A stretch of DNA of 43,353 nucleotides, taken from a virus. The stretch spans positions 1 through 43,353 of IMG/VR virus record IMGVR_UViG_3300047095_000699; one strand, given 5' to 3'. A program made the position numbers and the translations under genes. How positions within the stretch are numbered: position 1 is the first letter of the stretch; the number at the start of each line of letters is the position of its first letter. Positions 1 through 9,984 of this stretch are shown in pieces. A model generated the notes under the pieces. The model was not told where the DNA came from and did no database searches. It saw only the letters and a list, made by a program, of their open reading frames with translations.

Positions 1-3000
1 AGGGATAGCCGTGAATCCGGTAACGATGCCATCGCTTCCGGCTGTCATCGCCTTTACGAGGGCAGTAACCTCAGCGAGCGTCATCGGCTTCTCAAACATA
101 ATGTCGAGCGCCGGTCTGGCGTTAGGATGATCAGGGCCGACAGTCTCGCCGATCATCACGTCTTTCTGGAGGTAGTTCTTGGCGAGTTCAATGAAGCCTT
201 CGGCGAGAAGACCGAGTTGGTTCTTAACGGTGACGTTGGACTTCTCAGCGTTCACTTCAGCCAGAACCTTGTCGTATTCTGCCTTGGCCTTCTTGTAAGA
301 CGTTTGAGCGGACTTAAGCGCGCTTTCGGCCTCCTTCTTATTGGCAGGATCGGCCTTGGCGGCTCTCTCAGCCCAGATCTCCATACGAGCCTTTGCGCGC
401 TCGTACTTGCCGGTGACCTTGGCGAACTGGTTTTCAAGGACGGTTCTGTTTCCTCGTCTGGCGACAGCGTCAAAGGAGACTGAGTGTTCCACGGAGTCTC
501 CGTACAGACCGTGCGTCTGGTTTACGTTGAGACCTCTGAGCGTGTCGCCCAGCGTACGGCGAGCCATACCCTTGACTAGGTCGATCACCTTGGAAGGCTG
601 TGCGGAGTTTCTGGCTACAGCGGAAGAGTCAATAGGCTCTCCGTTGACCACCACGCGAACGGACTCAGGGCCATAACTTCCGGTGAAGCCGGCGATGAAT
701 CTGCGGACGTTGCTCCATCCTTCGATTCCGTTAGGATCAACAACACCGGAGAATCTGCCGAGCGGATCCTCGAAAGAGGACATCTCAGCGCCGGCGCCTT
801 CAGTCCATCCCTTCTGCGCCCAAAGTTTCTTTTCGGCGAACCACATCAGAGCCTGAAGGTCATCAGCGGTAAGATCCTTGAATGTCTGCGGATCCTTAAG
901 TCTAAGGGCTTCGGTTGCCTTTCTGAAGATCTCCTGAGCAAATCCAAAGTCGCCGCCAACCTGAATGTTGGGGTTCTCAGGTACGCCGTGATCCTGCCAG
1001 ATGTAGTCAACGCCTGTCTCCATACCGGCGGAAAGTCTCCACTGGGATCTCTTTAGGATCCTGTCGTTGATGACTCTATGGATCGTTCTAGCGGCCCACA
1101 CGTCAATGGTGGCCTCTCTGATCGTGCCTTCCAGATTGCCGGCGAAGTTAGGAGTCTTGGGGCCGTCAGTAAGTTGGCGCCAGAGGCCATATAGAACCTG
1201 ACCAACTTTTACAGTGTTGGCGTTGTACTTCTTTCCGTTGGCGCGGAACATCAGGTTCTCCTTGTTTCTGAAGATCTGAGACTGGGACAGTTTGATCGCT
1301 TCGGAGATCTCCTCGTTGTTCAGTCTCTGCTTCTTGCGTCTGGAAGAAACAAGAGCCATCTCGCGCTCAAAAGCCTGATAGTGTTCTTCGGTAAGTCCGG
1401 ATTCAGGATCGCGCTCAAGGAAGTCAAAGATCTCGTAGTCATCCTTGTCGAAGTTGAACTCCTTCAGGATGTTCTTGAGAGCCTTCTTAGCGATGATCAT
1501 ACGCATCGCATCTGCCTCAAATGCGGACACTCCGTTGGAGTCTTTGGACGTGATTCTTCTCTGGAGATCAAGCAACTGCTGGTTGATCCTCTGGAGCGTG
1601 ACATCGTACGCGCCCTGAGAGAACAGGGCGATGGCCTCTTCGGCCTGAATGAAATTCTGCTCAACGTCTGTTCTGGCGCTTGTGGCGCCGAGCGATTCGG
1701 TGAACAGTCCGTACATAGTGCCGTAGATCGAATAGCCGTTCTTCACCATATGGCGGTACCAACCAAGCGCCTTCTTGACGTCAGGATCCTTCGCCGCTTC
1801 GATCGCTTCTTCGACCACGAAGTGGGAAGCCTGTTCTGCGCCTCTCTGGACAACAGGGGAATCCACGCGCAAGGTCTGCTGACCGAACATCGTGTTCATC
1901 AGGTTGTATCCGACCTTCTGGAAGACCAACTTCTTCTTGATCGTACCGGCCTTAACAAGGCCAGCAACAACCTCCGGATCGCTTTCGGTGTACTTTACGG
2001 ACTTGCCGCCCTTCTTGATGGTTTCAAGTTTCGGAGATCCGTCCTTCATAATCTGAAGTCGGGGCGGAAGAACCTCAGGCTGACGAGGATTGATCAGGGG
2101 AAGATCCGCGTAAACGCTACGGATCAACTTGGCGCTGGCCTTGTTTGGAGACTTCTCCAACTTGGCAAGAGCCTGTTCGTTGTGCATCGTGACAGCCGCA
2201 AAGACCGCTTGGTCTTCAGTGGCAAAAGTGCGACCGCCGGCAACGATCTGATAGTTCTTATTTGAATCTACGAGTACTAGATTGCCGCCGATGTTAGCGA
2301 CTAGGATGCCGCTATCACCAGCCATAAGGGTCTTCGGAAGCAAGTTCTTAGCGGCAAGCATATGCCGCTGGCTGAGAATGTGAGCGAACCGCTTGGCTTC
2401 CTCTACGGTGCTGAAAGAGATCTCCTTGGTCGTACCAACCGCCTCGTTGTCGGCAGTGATGTAGTAGCGCTGGTCTTTCTTCTGGTAGATCCTGTAGTTG
2501 ACGCTGATCTGATCAACGTCTCCGGTCTCTTGGTTCTTCTGGCCCTCAAATTCGTGCTTACCGGCAATCTCAACCAGTCCGCTCTTAAGCGTTCTGGCCT
2601 CGCCAAGATTGAGCGGGGAGTAGTTCTGGCTGACTCTAGGATAGGCCAGACGCTCGTTGAACGCCCAGCGCTGAGAGCCGACAGAGAGGTCGCTCATCAG
2701 GTCTAGTCTGAACGTGGTGAAGACGAAGTTCGGCCCTCTCTGCGTATGTTCAAACGGAGAGATGATAGGATTGTTGATCAGCAGGGGGTTGCCAAGGCTG
2801 TCTCTTCCTGTCGTGCCTCTGATGGCGCCAACAGTCTTGAACATAATGTCTCTGATCGCCGCGCCGATCTCGCCGCCACCAAACAGGTCTGCGCCGGCAG
2901 GAGCGTTGCGTTCAGACATACTCTGAAGGTAGCGCTGGAGTTGGTGCTTGAAGATGTCGAACGATCCGCCGAACAGGTCGGAGGCTCTGATCACCTTGCC

Positions 3001-6000
3001 GCTAGGCAGGGTGTACTGAGCGTTGAAGTTTTCAGCGCCATTGCGAAGCAACACCTCAAGGTCTAACGTGGTGACCATCATCTCGAAATGAGGCGCGACC
3101 TTTGAGCCGTCAGCCGCATTGGTGGTCATAACTAGGTCGAGCCTGTAAGGAACGACCTTTCTGTACGTAGGATTAACGATGTTCTTAGGTCTGCGATCCT
3201 GAACAACGTTGCCGGACGTATCGAAACTTTCGTGGCTCAGTCCGTGGTAAAGGAACGTATATTCGCTACCGCCAAGGGTGGAGATACCCATAGCGGTCTT
3301 GATGCCTTCTAGGATCGCAAGAGCGTTCTTGGCCTCGTTAGGCAGGATCGCATCGCCGGCGACAAGCGCGTCCAGACCCTCCTTTGTAAGTACGCCAGAA
3401 GCCCTAGTTACGCCTGTAGCGGGATCCGTGTGGATCACCATACCGGACAATGGGCCAAGCGTCTGGATGATATTGATCGCCTTCTTCCCGCGCTCTACCG
3501 CTTCCGCGTTGATTCTTTCCTGCGGCTTGAGTCTTCCGTTCTCGTCCAAGAAGTGCGTGAGGCCGGCCTTTCTAAGCACGGCGGCAAGTTGATCCGGAGG
3601 AAGGCTTGTCAGATCAAGGGCGTTCGTCCGGTTACCGTTGGCCTCAGTTCTCTGGATCAGGTTCTTGATCAGTTTATCGACCTGAGGAATGACGAGGTGG
3701 GCGCCGCTGGCATCGGTGAAGATGTCGCCGATCTGAACCTTGCCGATGCTGTCGTTAATGTTCTGTAGATCCTTGAGTTTGCGCTCGATGAGTCTCTGGT
3801 ACTTATCGACAAGAGCCGGATCCTTGAAGTGGTAGGTGTTGACGGATCCGTCCTTGTTTCTGCTGGTGACAACTGTGAGTTTCCCGATGCGAGCCTGAAG
3901 TTGAGCGATGGTAGATCTGATACCGCTCATCTTGAGAAGTTTGTCTTCAAACTCCTTGGACTTTCTGTTGTCCAGAGTCTTCTGCAACTGGAGGCTGATG
4001 CCATCGCCGTTCAGGTCAGTCTTGATCTGGAAGTCGATGTAGTTCTCTACGTTGTTAAGAAGAGTCTTAAGAACGCCGTACTTGCCCTGCTTGAACAGGT
4101 AGTCCTTCCGGTTTCGCTGTAGATAAGCCTCGAAATAAGAGGCTCCGAATTCTTCTGCGGTTCTTCTCAGCGTATCGTACGCTTCCTTGATCGCTTCAGG
4201 GTTCATACCGCTCTGATCCTTGCTTAGGATGTCAAACGCGGCATCGATCTTGTCTCTTGCTTCCTGCCTTCTTCTTTGGAGAAGAGCCTGTGTGGCGGCA
4301 TCGTCAGTAGGCGCGGCGCCGATAAGGTCATCGGCGTAAAGTTCGGCAAACTGCTTGAGCAGTTCGATGTTGGAAATAAGTCCGTCCTGAGCGACAACCT
4401 GACCGTCCAAGATCCGGATACCGAAGACCTGATTGGCGAAGTGATTCATCGCCTGAGATCTGTAAAGGGCAAGTTGGACTCCGTGGAACACTTCGTGGGC
4501 AAGAGTGGTGTTAGCCATCACGTCCGTGTTCACGTAGATCACGCCGTTGCCGACCTCTCCGCTCATATGGACGCCCTTGAACAGGGTGGAGGCCGCTCTG
4601 ACTCTAAGTCTCTGGCCTTCTGATCCGTGCATTCTGACAGCCGAAAGCCAGTCGTTGAATTCGGTGTGGGCTTCGACTTCGGCGCGCTCAGCATCTTTTG
4701 CGGCCTGTTCGGCTTGGGCAAACTCAGCCTCCGTCTTAGCGCTTTCGGCGAGCATCTTCGCTCTTGTTCTGGCTAATTCAGCCGCCGCTTTCTTCTGCTG
4801 TACGAGGAAGGTCTTAGTCTGCGGGTTGCCGTTTTCGTCCTTAACACTGATATCGTAGTCAGTAGGCAGGACTTGGTCATCCTTGAGCAGTTCGATCGGG
4901 ATATCGATCTGGTTCGCTTCGTTGAACAGGAAGACCTTAACGTTGTTGTTGCCAGCCATTTTGATCGCGCCGACAGCCAGAGGAATGAGGTTCCAGTCCT
5001 GCGTGTCGTTCGCTCTCTTGATCAGATCTTCATACACCGTCTTGTTCGGCGTATCCTTGATCATTGTACGAAGTTCGTTTTCGGCGAGAGAGTGCGTGTA
5101 GATGCCGGATCTGTACATCTGAACCACGGCGTGAACCGCTCCGGCGCCGCCCATACCGACTCCACCCCAGAAACCGTTAACTGCGCCTCTGGCACCGTCC
5201 TGAATGAAACCGAGTCCTAGAGCGACACCGCCGCCGTGCCATCCGCCCTTGACAAAGTCGTAAGCGGCGGCGGCTGGAATTCCGTCCCAAATGTTTCCTA
5301 CTTTGGCTAGGTTTCTGGCAACGAGGTTAAGCGATGCGTCCTTAGACGCCTCAGTGAGGGCGCCAGCGAAAGTTCTTCCGCTGAGATTCGTGCCTCTGTA
5401 ACCATACTTGTAAAGAAGACCGCCGGCGGCTTCGGCGCCTTTGCCGATGCCGTAAAGAGCGGCAAACTGCTTGGCGATGTCGAATTGGTAAAACGCGGAC
5501 GTGACACCGATTCCAGAAAGAACCTTTCTGACGATAGCACCTTCAGCCGCACTTGAGGCGAACTCAGGAGCGATCTTTGCAATAGCCTTATTAGCGGCTT
5601 TGCCGATCGCTTGAACGGCACCGCCGCCGGCGTAAACGATGACCTTTCCAGTCCCCAAAGTCAGCGCGCCCACAACCTTAACAGGCATTCCGAACGTAGC
5701 GGCTTCGATCGCCTGAACTTTTCCGCCAAATTTATACAGGCCAATGTTGAGCCTTCTGAAGTTATCAACGGAGATCAATCCAAGTTGGGAGGCAGTTCTA
5801 GCGACCCTAGACGCGGCACCAAGCGTACCCATACCGCCCCTGAGCGCGGCTCCATTGAACACGGCGCCTCTACCAACGAGGGCAGATGGCATCACCTTCA
5901 TCATACCAACGTTAATGAACTCTTCGTTCAGGAAGCCATTCTTCGCCATATATGCCTGAGCCTCCTCAAGCGTTACACTGCTAAACGCGGACGCCAGTCT

Positions 6001-7554
6001 GGCTCCGATCTGAGATCTTTCGCCTGAAGTCCACGCTCTCATTTCTTCGTTCGTGTTGAGCGCTGAGTCATACCAAGCAATCAGCGACTTGATGTCGCTA
6101 GATCCGGATCCGAATCTGATGGCTCTCTTGATGCCTGATATCCAAGTGTGCGGATCCTCGCCGGCGCCAAATACCTGATACGCGAGGGTAGCCGCACCGG
6201 CAATGCCACCTTCAATCTTTCTGGTAAGGTAGCCATAGGTCATAGCCACCTCTCCTGTGGCTACCCTGTCTACGCTGGTCTCAAGACCTCCAAAGACGCC
6301 TTTGCCAACGTTCTCCTCAGCAAACAAAACAGGATCGACACGTCCTGCCTTTGTCTTGGCTCGTCTTTCATCTCGTCTCTTAAAAGCCTTAGATTCTTCC
6401 GATTCGCTGAGAGAGAAGTCAGGAACGTCACCAAAAGCAGTGGCTCCGCTAGCGCCGATTCTGAGAGTCATTGCATAGTCAACTGATTCCTTGTAGTCGT
6501 ACTTGTCCGGAACCATATCCAGATCGAAGTCGTCAATCGTGATCGGAGGAGTATCCTTGCCGAACTTTCGAGACGGCTTCTTGTGCTTGAGGCGGATGAA
6601 CAAGTCCATAGCCTCTACCTCATTTAGAGATCTAATCTTAGCAACGACCTCCGGATCCTTCACGGCTCCTTCCGCGCCCATCAACTCCGGCTTTTCTAAA
6701 AACAGTTTGTACAGGTCATCGACCTTCTTCTTGTTTCTGACCTCAGGGTTTTCTTTGAATTGTTTAAGGTAACCAAAGAAATTGCTAAAGGCACCATCTC
6801 GCCTTTCGGCATTGATCTTGTTGAGTTCGATGTTGGTCTCCATCGTCTTCCAAGCGCCCATAATAGCGCCGGCTCCAATGCCCTTATATTCAATAGACTT
6901 TGCGTACGAAGCGGCGCCGTGCAGAAGCAAGTCACTCCAATTCTGGTCTGGGCCGTACTTGTCTCTCATACCGTTCCAAGCCTCGTTGTTGTTGAACTGG
7001 TACTCGACCATAATGGCCTTCTGCGCGTAGTTCAGGCTCTTCCAGAACCTAGGATTCTGGATCTGCTCCTGCCACAATATGCGAGCCATTCTTTCTTTCT
7101 CCTGAGGAGTCAGTTCCGACTCTGACTCAATCTGCACCTGAGCAAGCGCCGCCTCTGTCTCCTTAGCCCTGTCCTCTGTCATCTTTACGACAGCATCGGC
7201 GACCTTCTTCTCGCCTTCGGTCAACTCAGCCTTTGGATTTCTGTAGGCGGCAATTCCAAGTTCCAACTTAGCCTGATTCTGCTGTGCGGCCTTGATCTCC
7301 TCAGGAGTGTATACGACATCGGCAAACGGATCTTCGGACTTCTTTTCAGCCGCGACCTGTTCCGGTGTCTTTACTGGAATTCTGTAGTCAACAGTCTCTG
7401 GCTCCTTAGGCTTCGCGGCGGCGGCAGGATCAGCCGGCGCCGCAAGGTCTTTCCTTGTTACCTTAGCCTCGACTTTCTTGTCCTTCTCAGGAGCAAGAGG
7501 CGAAGGGGAAATCCCTGCGGCAATAGGTTGTGTCGGGAAGTAAGGATTATTCAT
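1..7554 (-). CDS. Giant virion-associated multidomain protein with HExxH metallopeptidase motif (N-terminal 2,518 residues; runs off left edge)
   Basis: The frame is open from the ATG at 7554 to base 1 with no stop. The first 130 or so residues are charged and low-complexity (many K, E, A, P). Residues about 560-860 are rich in Gly and Ala with several hydrophobic stretches that could cross or insert into membrane. Residues 1020-1024 read HEVFH, the HExxH zinc-peptidase signature, followed about 100 residues later by an EEFGASYFEAY segment that could supply the third ligand. A YSPLN motif at residue 1645 resembles motifs in the right-end fragment. It starts 6 bp after the 806-residue gene and is the last gene of the virion operon. 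By position it is probably an ejected internal virion protein of the large polyvalent type; that role is inference. It very likely continues into the frame at 43353-40887. Confidence 0.85.
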   Translation of the reverse strand, partial: MNNPYFPTQPIAAGISPSPLAPEKDKKVEAKVTRKDLAAPADPAAAAKPKEPETVDYRIPVKTPEQVAAEKKSEDPFADVVYTPEEIKAAQQNQAKLELGIAAYRNPKAELTEGEKKVADAVVKMTEDRAKETEAALAQVQIESESELTPQEKERMARILWQEQIQNPRFWKSLNYAQKAIMVEYQFNNNEAWNGMRDKYGPDQNWSDLLLHGAASYAKSIEYKGIGAGAIMGAWKTMETNIELNKINAERRDGAFSNFFGYLKQFKENPEVRNKKKVDDLYKLFLEKPELMGAEGAVKDPEVVAKIRSLNEVEAMDLFIRLKHKKPSRKFGKDTPPITIDDFDLDMVPDKYDYKESVDYAMTLRIGASGATAFGDVPDFSLSESEESKAFKRRDERRAKTKAGRVDPVLFAEENVGKGVFGGLETSVDRVATGEVAMTYGYLTRKIEGGIAGAATLAYQVFGAGEDPHTWISGIKRAIRFGSGSSDIKSLIAWYDSALNTNEEMRAWTSGERSQIGARLASAFSSVTLEEAQAYMAKNGFLNEEFINVGMMKVMPSALVGRGAVFNGAALRGGMGTLGAASRVARTASQLGLISVDNFRRLNIGLYKFGGKVQAIEAATFGMPVKVVGALTLGTGKVIVYAGGGAVQAIGKAANKAIAKIAPEFASSAAEGAIVRKVLSGIGVTSAFYQFDIAKQFAALYGIGKGAEAAGGLLYKYGYRGTNLSGRTFAGALTEASKDASLNLVARNLAKVGNIWDGIPAAAAYDFVKGGWHGGGVALGLGFIQDGARGAVNGFWGGVGMGGAGAVHAVVQMYRSGIYTHSLAENELRTMIKDTPNKTVYEDLIKRANDTQDWNLIPLAVGAIKMAGNNNVKVFLFNEANQIDIPIELLKDDQVLPTDYDISVKDENGNPQTKTFLVQQKKAAAELARTRAKMLAESAKTEAEFAQAEQAAKDAERAEVEAHTEFNDWLSAVRMHGSEGQRLRVRAASTLFKGVHMSGEVGNGVIYVNTDVMANTTLAHEVFHGVQLALYRSQAMNHFANQVFGIRILDGQVVAQDGLISNIELLKQFAELYADDLIGAAPTDDAATQALLQRRRQEARDKIDAAFDILSKDQSGMNPEAIKEAYDTLRRTAEEFGASYFEAYLQRNRKDYLFKQGKYGVLKTLLNNVENYIDFQIKTDLNGDGISLQLQKTLDNRKSKEFEDKLLKMSGIRSTIAQLQARIGKLTVVTSRNKDGSVNTYHFKDPALVDKYQRLIERKLKDLQNINDSIGKVQIGDIFTDASGAHLVIPQVDKLIKNLIQRTEANGNRTNALDLTSLPPDQLAAVLRKAGLTHFLDENGRLKPQERINAEAVERGKKAINIIQTLGPLSGMVIHTDPATGVTRASGVLTKEGLDALVAGDAILPNEAKNALAILEGIKTAMGISTLGGSEYTFLYHGLSHESFDTSGNVVQDRRPKNIVNPTYRKVVPYRLDLVMTTNAADGSKVAPHFEMMVTTLDLEVLLRNGAENFNAQYTLPSGKVIRASDLFGGSFDIFKHQLQRYLQSMSERNAPAGADLFGGGEIGAAIRDIMFKTVGAIRGTTGRDSLGNPLLINNPIISPFEHTQRGPNFVFTTFRLDLMSDLSVGSQRWAFNERLAYPRVSQNYSPLNLGEARTLKSGLVEIAGKHEFEGQKNQETGDVDQISVNYRIYQKKDQRYYITADNEAVGTTKEISFSTVEEAKRFAHILSQRHMLAAKNLLPKTLMAGDSGILVANIGGNLVLVDSNKNYQIVAGGRTFATEDQAVFAAVTMHNEQALAKLEKSPNKASAKLIRSVYADLPLINPRQPEVLPPRLQIMKDGSPKLETIKKGGKSVKYTESDPEVVAGLVKAGTIKKKLVFQKVGYNLMNTMFGQQTLRVDSPVVQRGAEQASHFVVEEAIEAAKDPDVKKALGWYRHMVKNGYSIYGTMYGLFTESLGATSARTDVEQNFIQAEEAIALFSQGAYDVTLQRINQQLLDLQRRITSKDSNGVSAFEADAMRMIIAKKALKNILKEFNFDKDDYEIFDFLERDPESGLTEEHYQAFEREMALVSSRRKKQRLNNEEISEAIKLSQSQIFRNKENLMFRANGKKYNANTVKVGQVLYGLWRQLTDGPKTPNFAGNLEGTIREATIDVWAARTIHRVINDRILKRSQWRLSAGMETGVDYIWQDHGVPENPNIQVGGDFGFAQEIFRKATEALRLKDPQTFKDLTADDLQALMWFAEKKLWAQKGWTEGAGAEMSSFEDPLGRFSGVVDPNGIEGWSNVRRFIAGFTGSYGPESVRVVVNGEPIDSSAVARNSAQPSKVIDLVKGMARRTLGDTLRGLNVNQTHGLYGDSVEHSVSFDAVARRGNRTVLENQFAKVTGKYERAKARMEIWAERAAKADPANKKEAESALKSAQTSYKKAKAEYDKVLAEVNAEKSNVTVKNQLGLLAEGFIELAKNYLQKDVMIGETVGPDHPNARPALDIMFEKPMTLAEVTALVKAMTAGSDGIVTGFTAIP

Positions 7555-7560
7555 CAGATG

Positions 7561-9981
7561 TTATTCCGAAGCAAAGTAGCGTTTAAAGATTTCGTTGCAC
7601 TGTTCGTCAGTCATACCTCTGCTTTTCAGGAAAGCCCTGTATACGCTTCTGGCTTCCTTGAACTTGTTCATAGCCTCAGTGGAAGCCCTACGCGTCTCGT
7701 AGGCGATCTTAAGGCGAGCGTGTCCGTCAGCGAGGTCGTTGGACTCGTTAAGGGTGTCGTAGTCAGACGTAAGGTTGATGTCGTACCATCTGGCAAGAGA
7801 GTCACCTCTCATCTCCTCGCCTGTTTCAAGGCGAGCGAGTCCTCCGGTAACCTCAAGCACTCCGCTTGCGGTTCCAGTGGCAGGGATGTTCTTGAACGAA
7901 GTAATCAAGCCGGCCCTAGAATCAGCCTGTAGCGTTATGGCGTTAGAGATGATCGACTCAGAAGTTCTGGAGTAGTTAGTAATAACGTAATCCAAGATCT
8001 TAGGCATCAGGGAGGTGACGGACTGACCGGCAGTGATGTTTTCCTTAAACTGAGCGCTGATCTGAGGAATGAGCGTATCAAGGTACGCCCAGTCCTGCGC
8101 GGAAAGAACACCAAGTTTCTCGGCTCTGATTCTAATGAAGTTCGCGATACCGATAGCGAGAGACTTCTTTTCAGGATCTCCCAACTTATCTAGAGACTCT
8201 ACTTCAGGAACCGGCTGTCCTCTTACTAGGACAGGCTTTCCGGCATCTGGGTGTCCAGTGGGGTGTACCTTGTAGACAACAGCGCCTGACTCATCCTTCT
8301 TGGCGATCGTGCGAATGATCGAGGACAGGGAAGCCATCTCATTGTTCGTGTAATTGATGGCCTTGTGCAGTTCCTCAACCTTGGCATCCGGAGCGTTTGC
8401 CTGTCCACGGATGAACACGCTGTTGTTTCCGAACGTAGAATCGAACACCCATCTTCGGGCCTTCTGTTCTCCGTTGGGAGTTTTAGACCCGAACGTACGT
8501 CTGTCGGACGCATACGCGATCTGATTGAGTTCTGCCTGTCTTTTTTGGTGAGCCTGAATGTCTGTCTGACTCCACAACAGCGGGTTCTTGTTATTGAATT
8601 CAACCCACTGCTGATCTCTCTTGGCCTCAATTCTTCCGGTCTTAGGATCGATGGAGATAAGCATACCATCATCCGTCACGGCTCCATCGTACTCAGCCAA
8701 GTCAGCCACCCAGTCCAGTTCGTTCTGGGAAGGCGTGTATCCAAACATAGCCGACTCAGAACTATACACCGCTTGAGCGCGCTGTCTGCGAACCATACCA
8801 TCCGCTCTCATATTGGCGGAAGGAGGAACGAATACGAAGTCTCTCTTGATCGGATTGCCGTCCTTGTCCTTTTGCGGCCTCTTCGCCTCTTCTCCAAGCG
8901 TCTTTTCAAGCGCCATAATGTCGGCTTGCAGATACTGAAGTTCCTTTCTGATCGGGGCAGGAACGGCATCAATGGCCTTATCTCCGACAGTGAATCCGGT
9001 CATCGCGCCGGTCTTAGGATCAACGCTTACGGCTGTTCCATCTTCAAATCTCTTCAGCAGTTCAGGCACACCACCAAGCAGTGACGCGCGCTGTTCCTTA
9101 AGGATCGCAAGAAGAGTGCCGGCGGAATTCGCATCCTTGATCGTCTGTGCCGCCGTGATCTCTTGAATCTTGGCGATGTCGCGTCTCTCTTGCTCAATCG
9201 ATGTCTCGTCCACTTTAACGAGTTGATCGATAACCGTCTTGATTCGCGCCTTTCTTTCCGGATCAACCTCCTCCTTTTCCTGAACGCGAAGTCTGCTGAT
9301 CCTACCTCTCAATTCATCTCTGTTCTTGGCAAAGTCCCTAGCCTCTACCTTACCTCTACGTACGGCCTCAGAGAAAGCGCTAGCCAGACCAGCCGGCGCG
9401 GCTTCTCTAAGAGCCTTATCGGCGGCGATTCCGGCAAGTCTTTGCTCCTTTAGTCTAGCGGCCTCGGCGGCGGCTTTAGCCGCTTCATCCTGCGTCTTCT
9501 CCCTTCCTCGCGTGTAAGTCTTCTGCTCGTCATCCTCAGCAAACTTGATCAGGTTGACGGCGGCTCCAAGCCACTGCTCCTTCTTGCTGTTGGACATATC
9601 CTCAAACTTGGGAATGCCGCCGACAAGATCAGCCCTAGCCTTAGAAAGCGCGCGGTAAAGGACGACCTCGTCCTCGGTGTTAGACTCGTCTAGAGCCTTT
9701 GTCTTAATGTCTTCCGAAGCGCCGGCTAGTTTCTTGTCTAGGCTGTCCAGCGTAGGCTTGAGCCTAGGTGCAAGGCTTCGGAACGATGCGGTAGACGCCT
9801 CGGACTTTTTCTTGCTTTCGATGTACGCCGCGACAGCGGTGCCGATCCCCTTGCCAAGCGTCTCGCCGGCATCCGCGTAAGTCTTGCCGACATTGGCGTA
9901 AGCCGCGAGGAAGCCCTCAGGAACAGGGTTGACGCGCTGGCCCTCGTAGGGGCGGGAAAGAGGTCTAGATCCGTCAGCCAT
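7561..9981 (-). CDS. Putative internal virion (ejection) protein, 806 aa
   Basis: I do not recognise a named family. The protein is long, hydrophilic and predicted largely helical, with Lys/Glu/Ala-rich stretches (residues about 130-290) that look like coiled coil. The N-terminus (PVPEGFLAAYANVGKTYADAG, then GKGIGTAVAAYIESKKK) has a short glycine-rich amphipathic segment. I see no lysozyme or transglycosylase motif. It sits between a smaller glycine-zipper protein and the giant gene, where podoviruses place proteins ejected into the cell, so an internal virion role is inferred from order. Only 3 bp separate its ATG from the preceding stop, and no Shine-Dalgarno sequence precedes it. A general structural protein is the main alternative. 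Confidence 0.8.
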   Translation of the reverse strand: MADGSRPLSRPYEGQRVNPVPEGFLAAYANVGKTYADAGETLGKGIGTAVAAYIESKKKSEASTASFRSLAPRLKPTLDSLDKKLAGASEDIKTKALDESNTEDEVVLYRALSKARADLVGGIPKFEDMSNSKKEQWLGAAVNLIKFAEDDEQKTYTRGREKTQDEAAKAAAEAARLKEQRLAGIAADKALREAAPAGLASAFSEAVRRGKVEARDFAKNRDELRGRISRLRVQEKEEVDPERKARIKTVIDQLVKVDETSIEQERRDIAKIQEITAAQTIKDANSAGTLLAILKEQRASLLGGVPELLKRFEDGTAVSVDPKTGAMTGFTVGDKAIDAVPAPIRKELQYLQADIMALEKTLGEEAKRPQKDKDGNPIKRDFVFVPPSANMRADGMVRRQRAQAVYSSESAMFGYTPSQNELDWVADLAEYDGAVTDDGMLISIDPKTGRIEAKRDQQWVEFNNKNPLLWSQTDIQAHQKRQAELNQIAYASDRRTFGSKTPNGEQKARRWVFDSTFGNNSVFIRGQANAPDAKVEELHKAINYTNNEMASLSSIIRTIAKKDESGAVVYKVHPTGHPDAGKPVLVRGQPVPEVESLDKLGDPEKKSLAIGIANFIRIRAEKLGVLSAQDWAYLDTLIPQISAQFKENITAGQSVTSLMPKILDYVITNYSRTSESIISNAITLQADSRAGLITSFKNIPATGTASGVLEVTGGLARLETGEEMRGDSLARWYDINLTSDYDTLNESNDLADGHARLKIAYETRRASTEAMNKFKEARSVYRAFLKSRGMTDEQCNEIFKRYFASE

Positions 9982-9984
9982 AAA

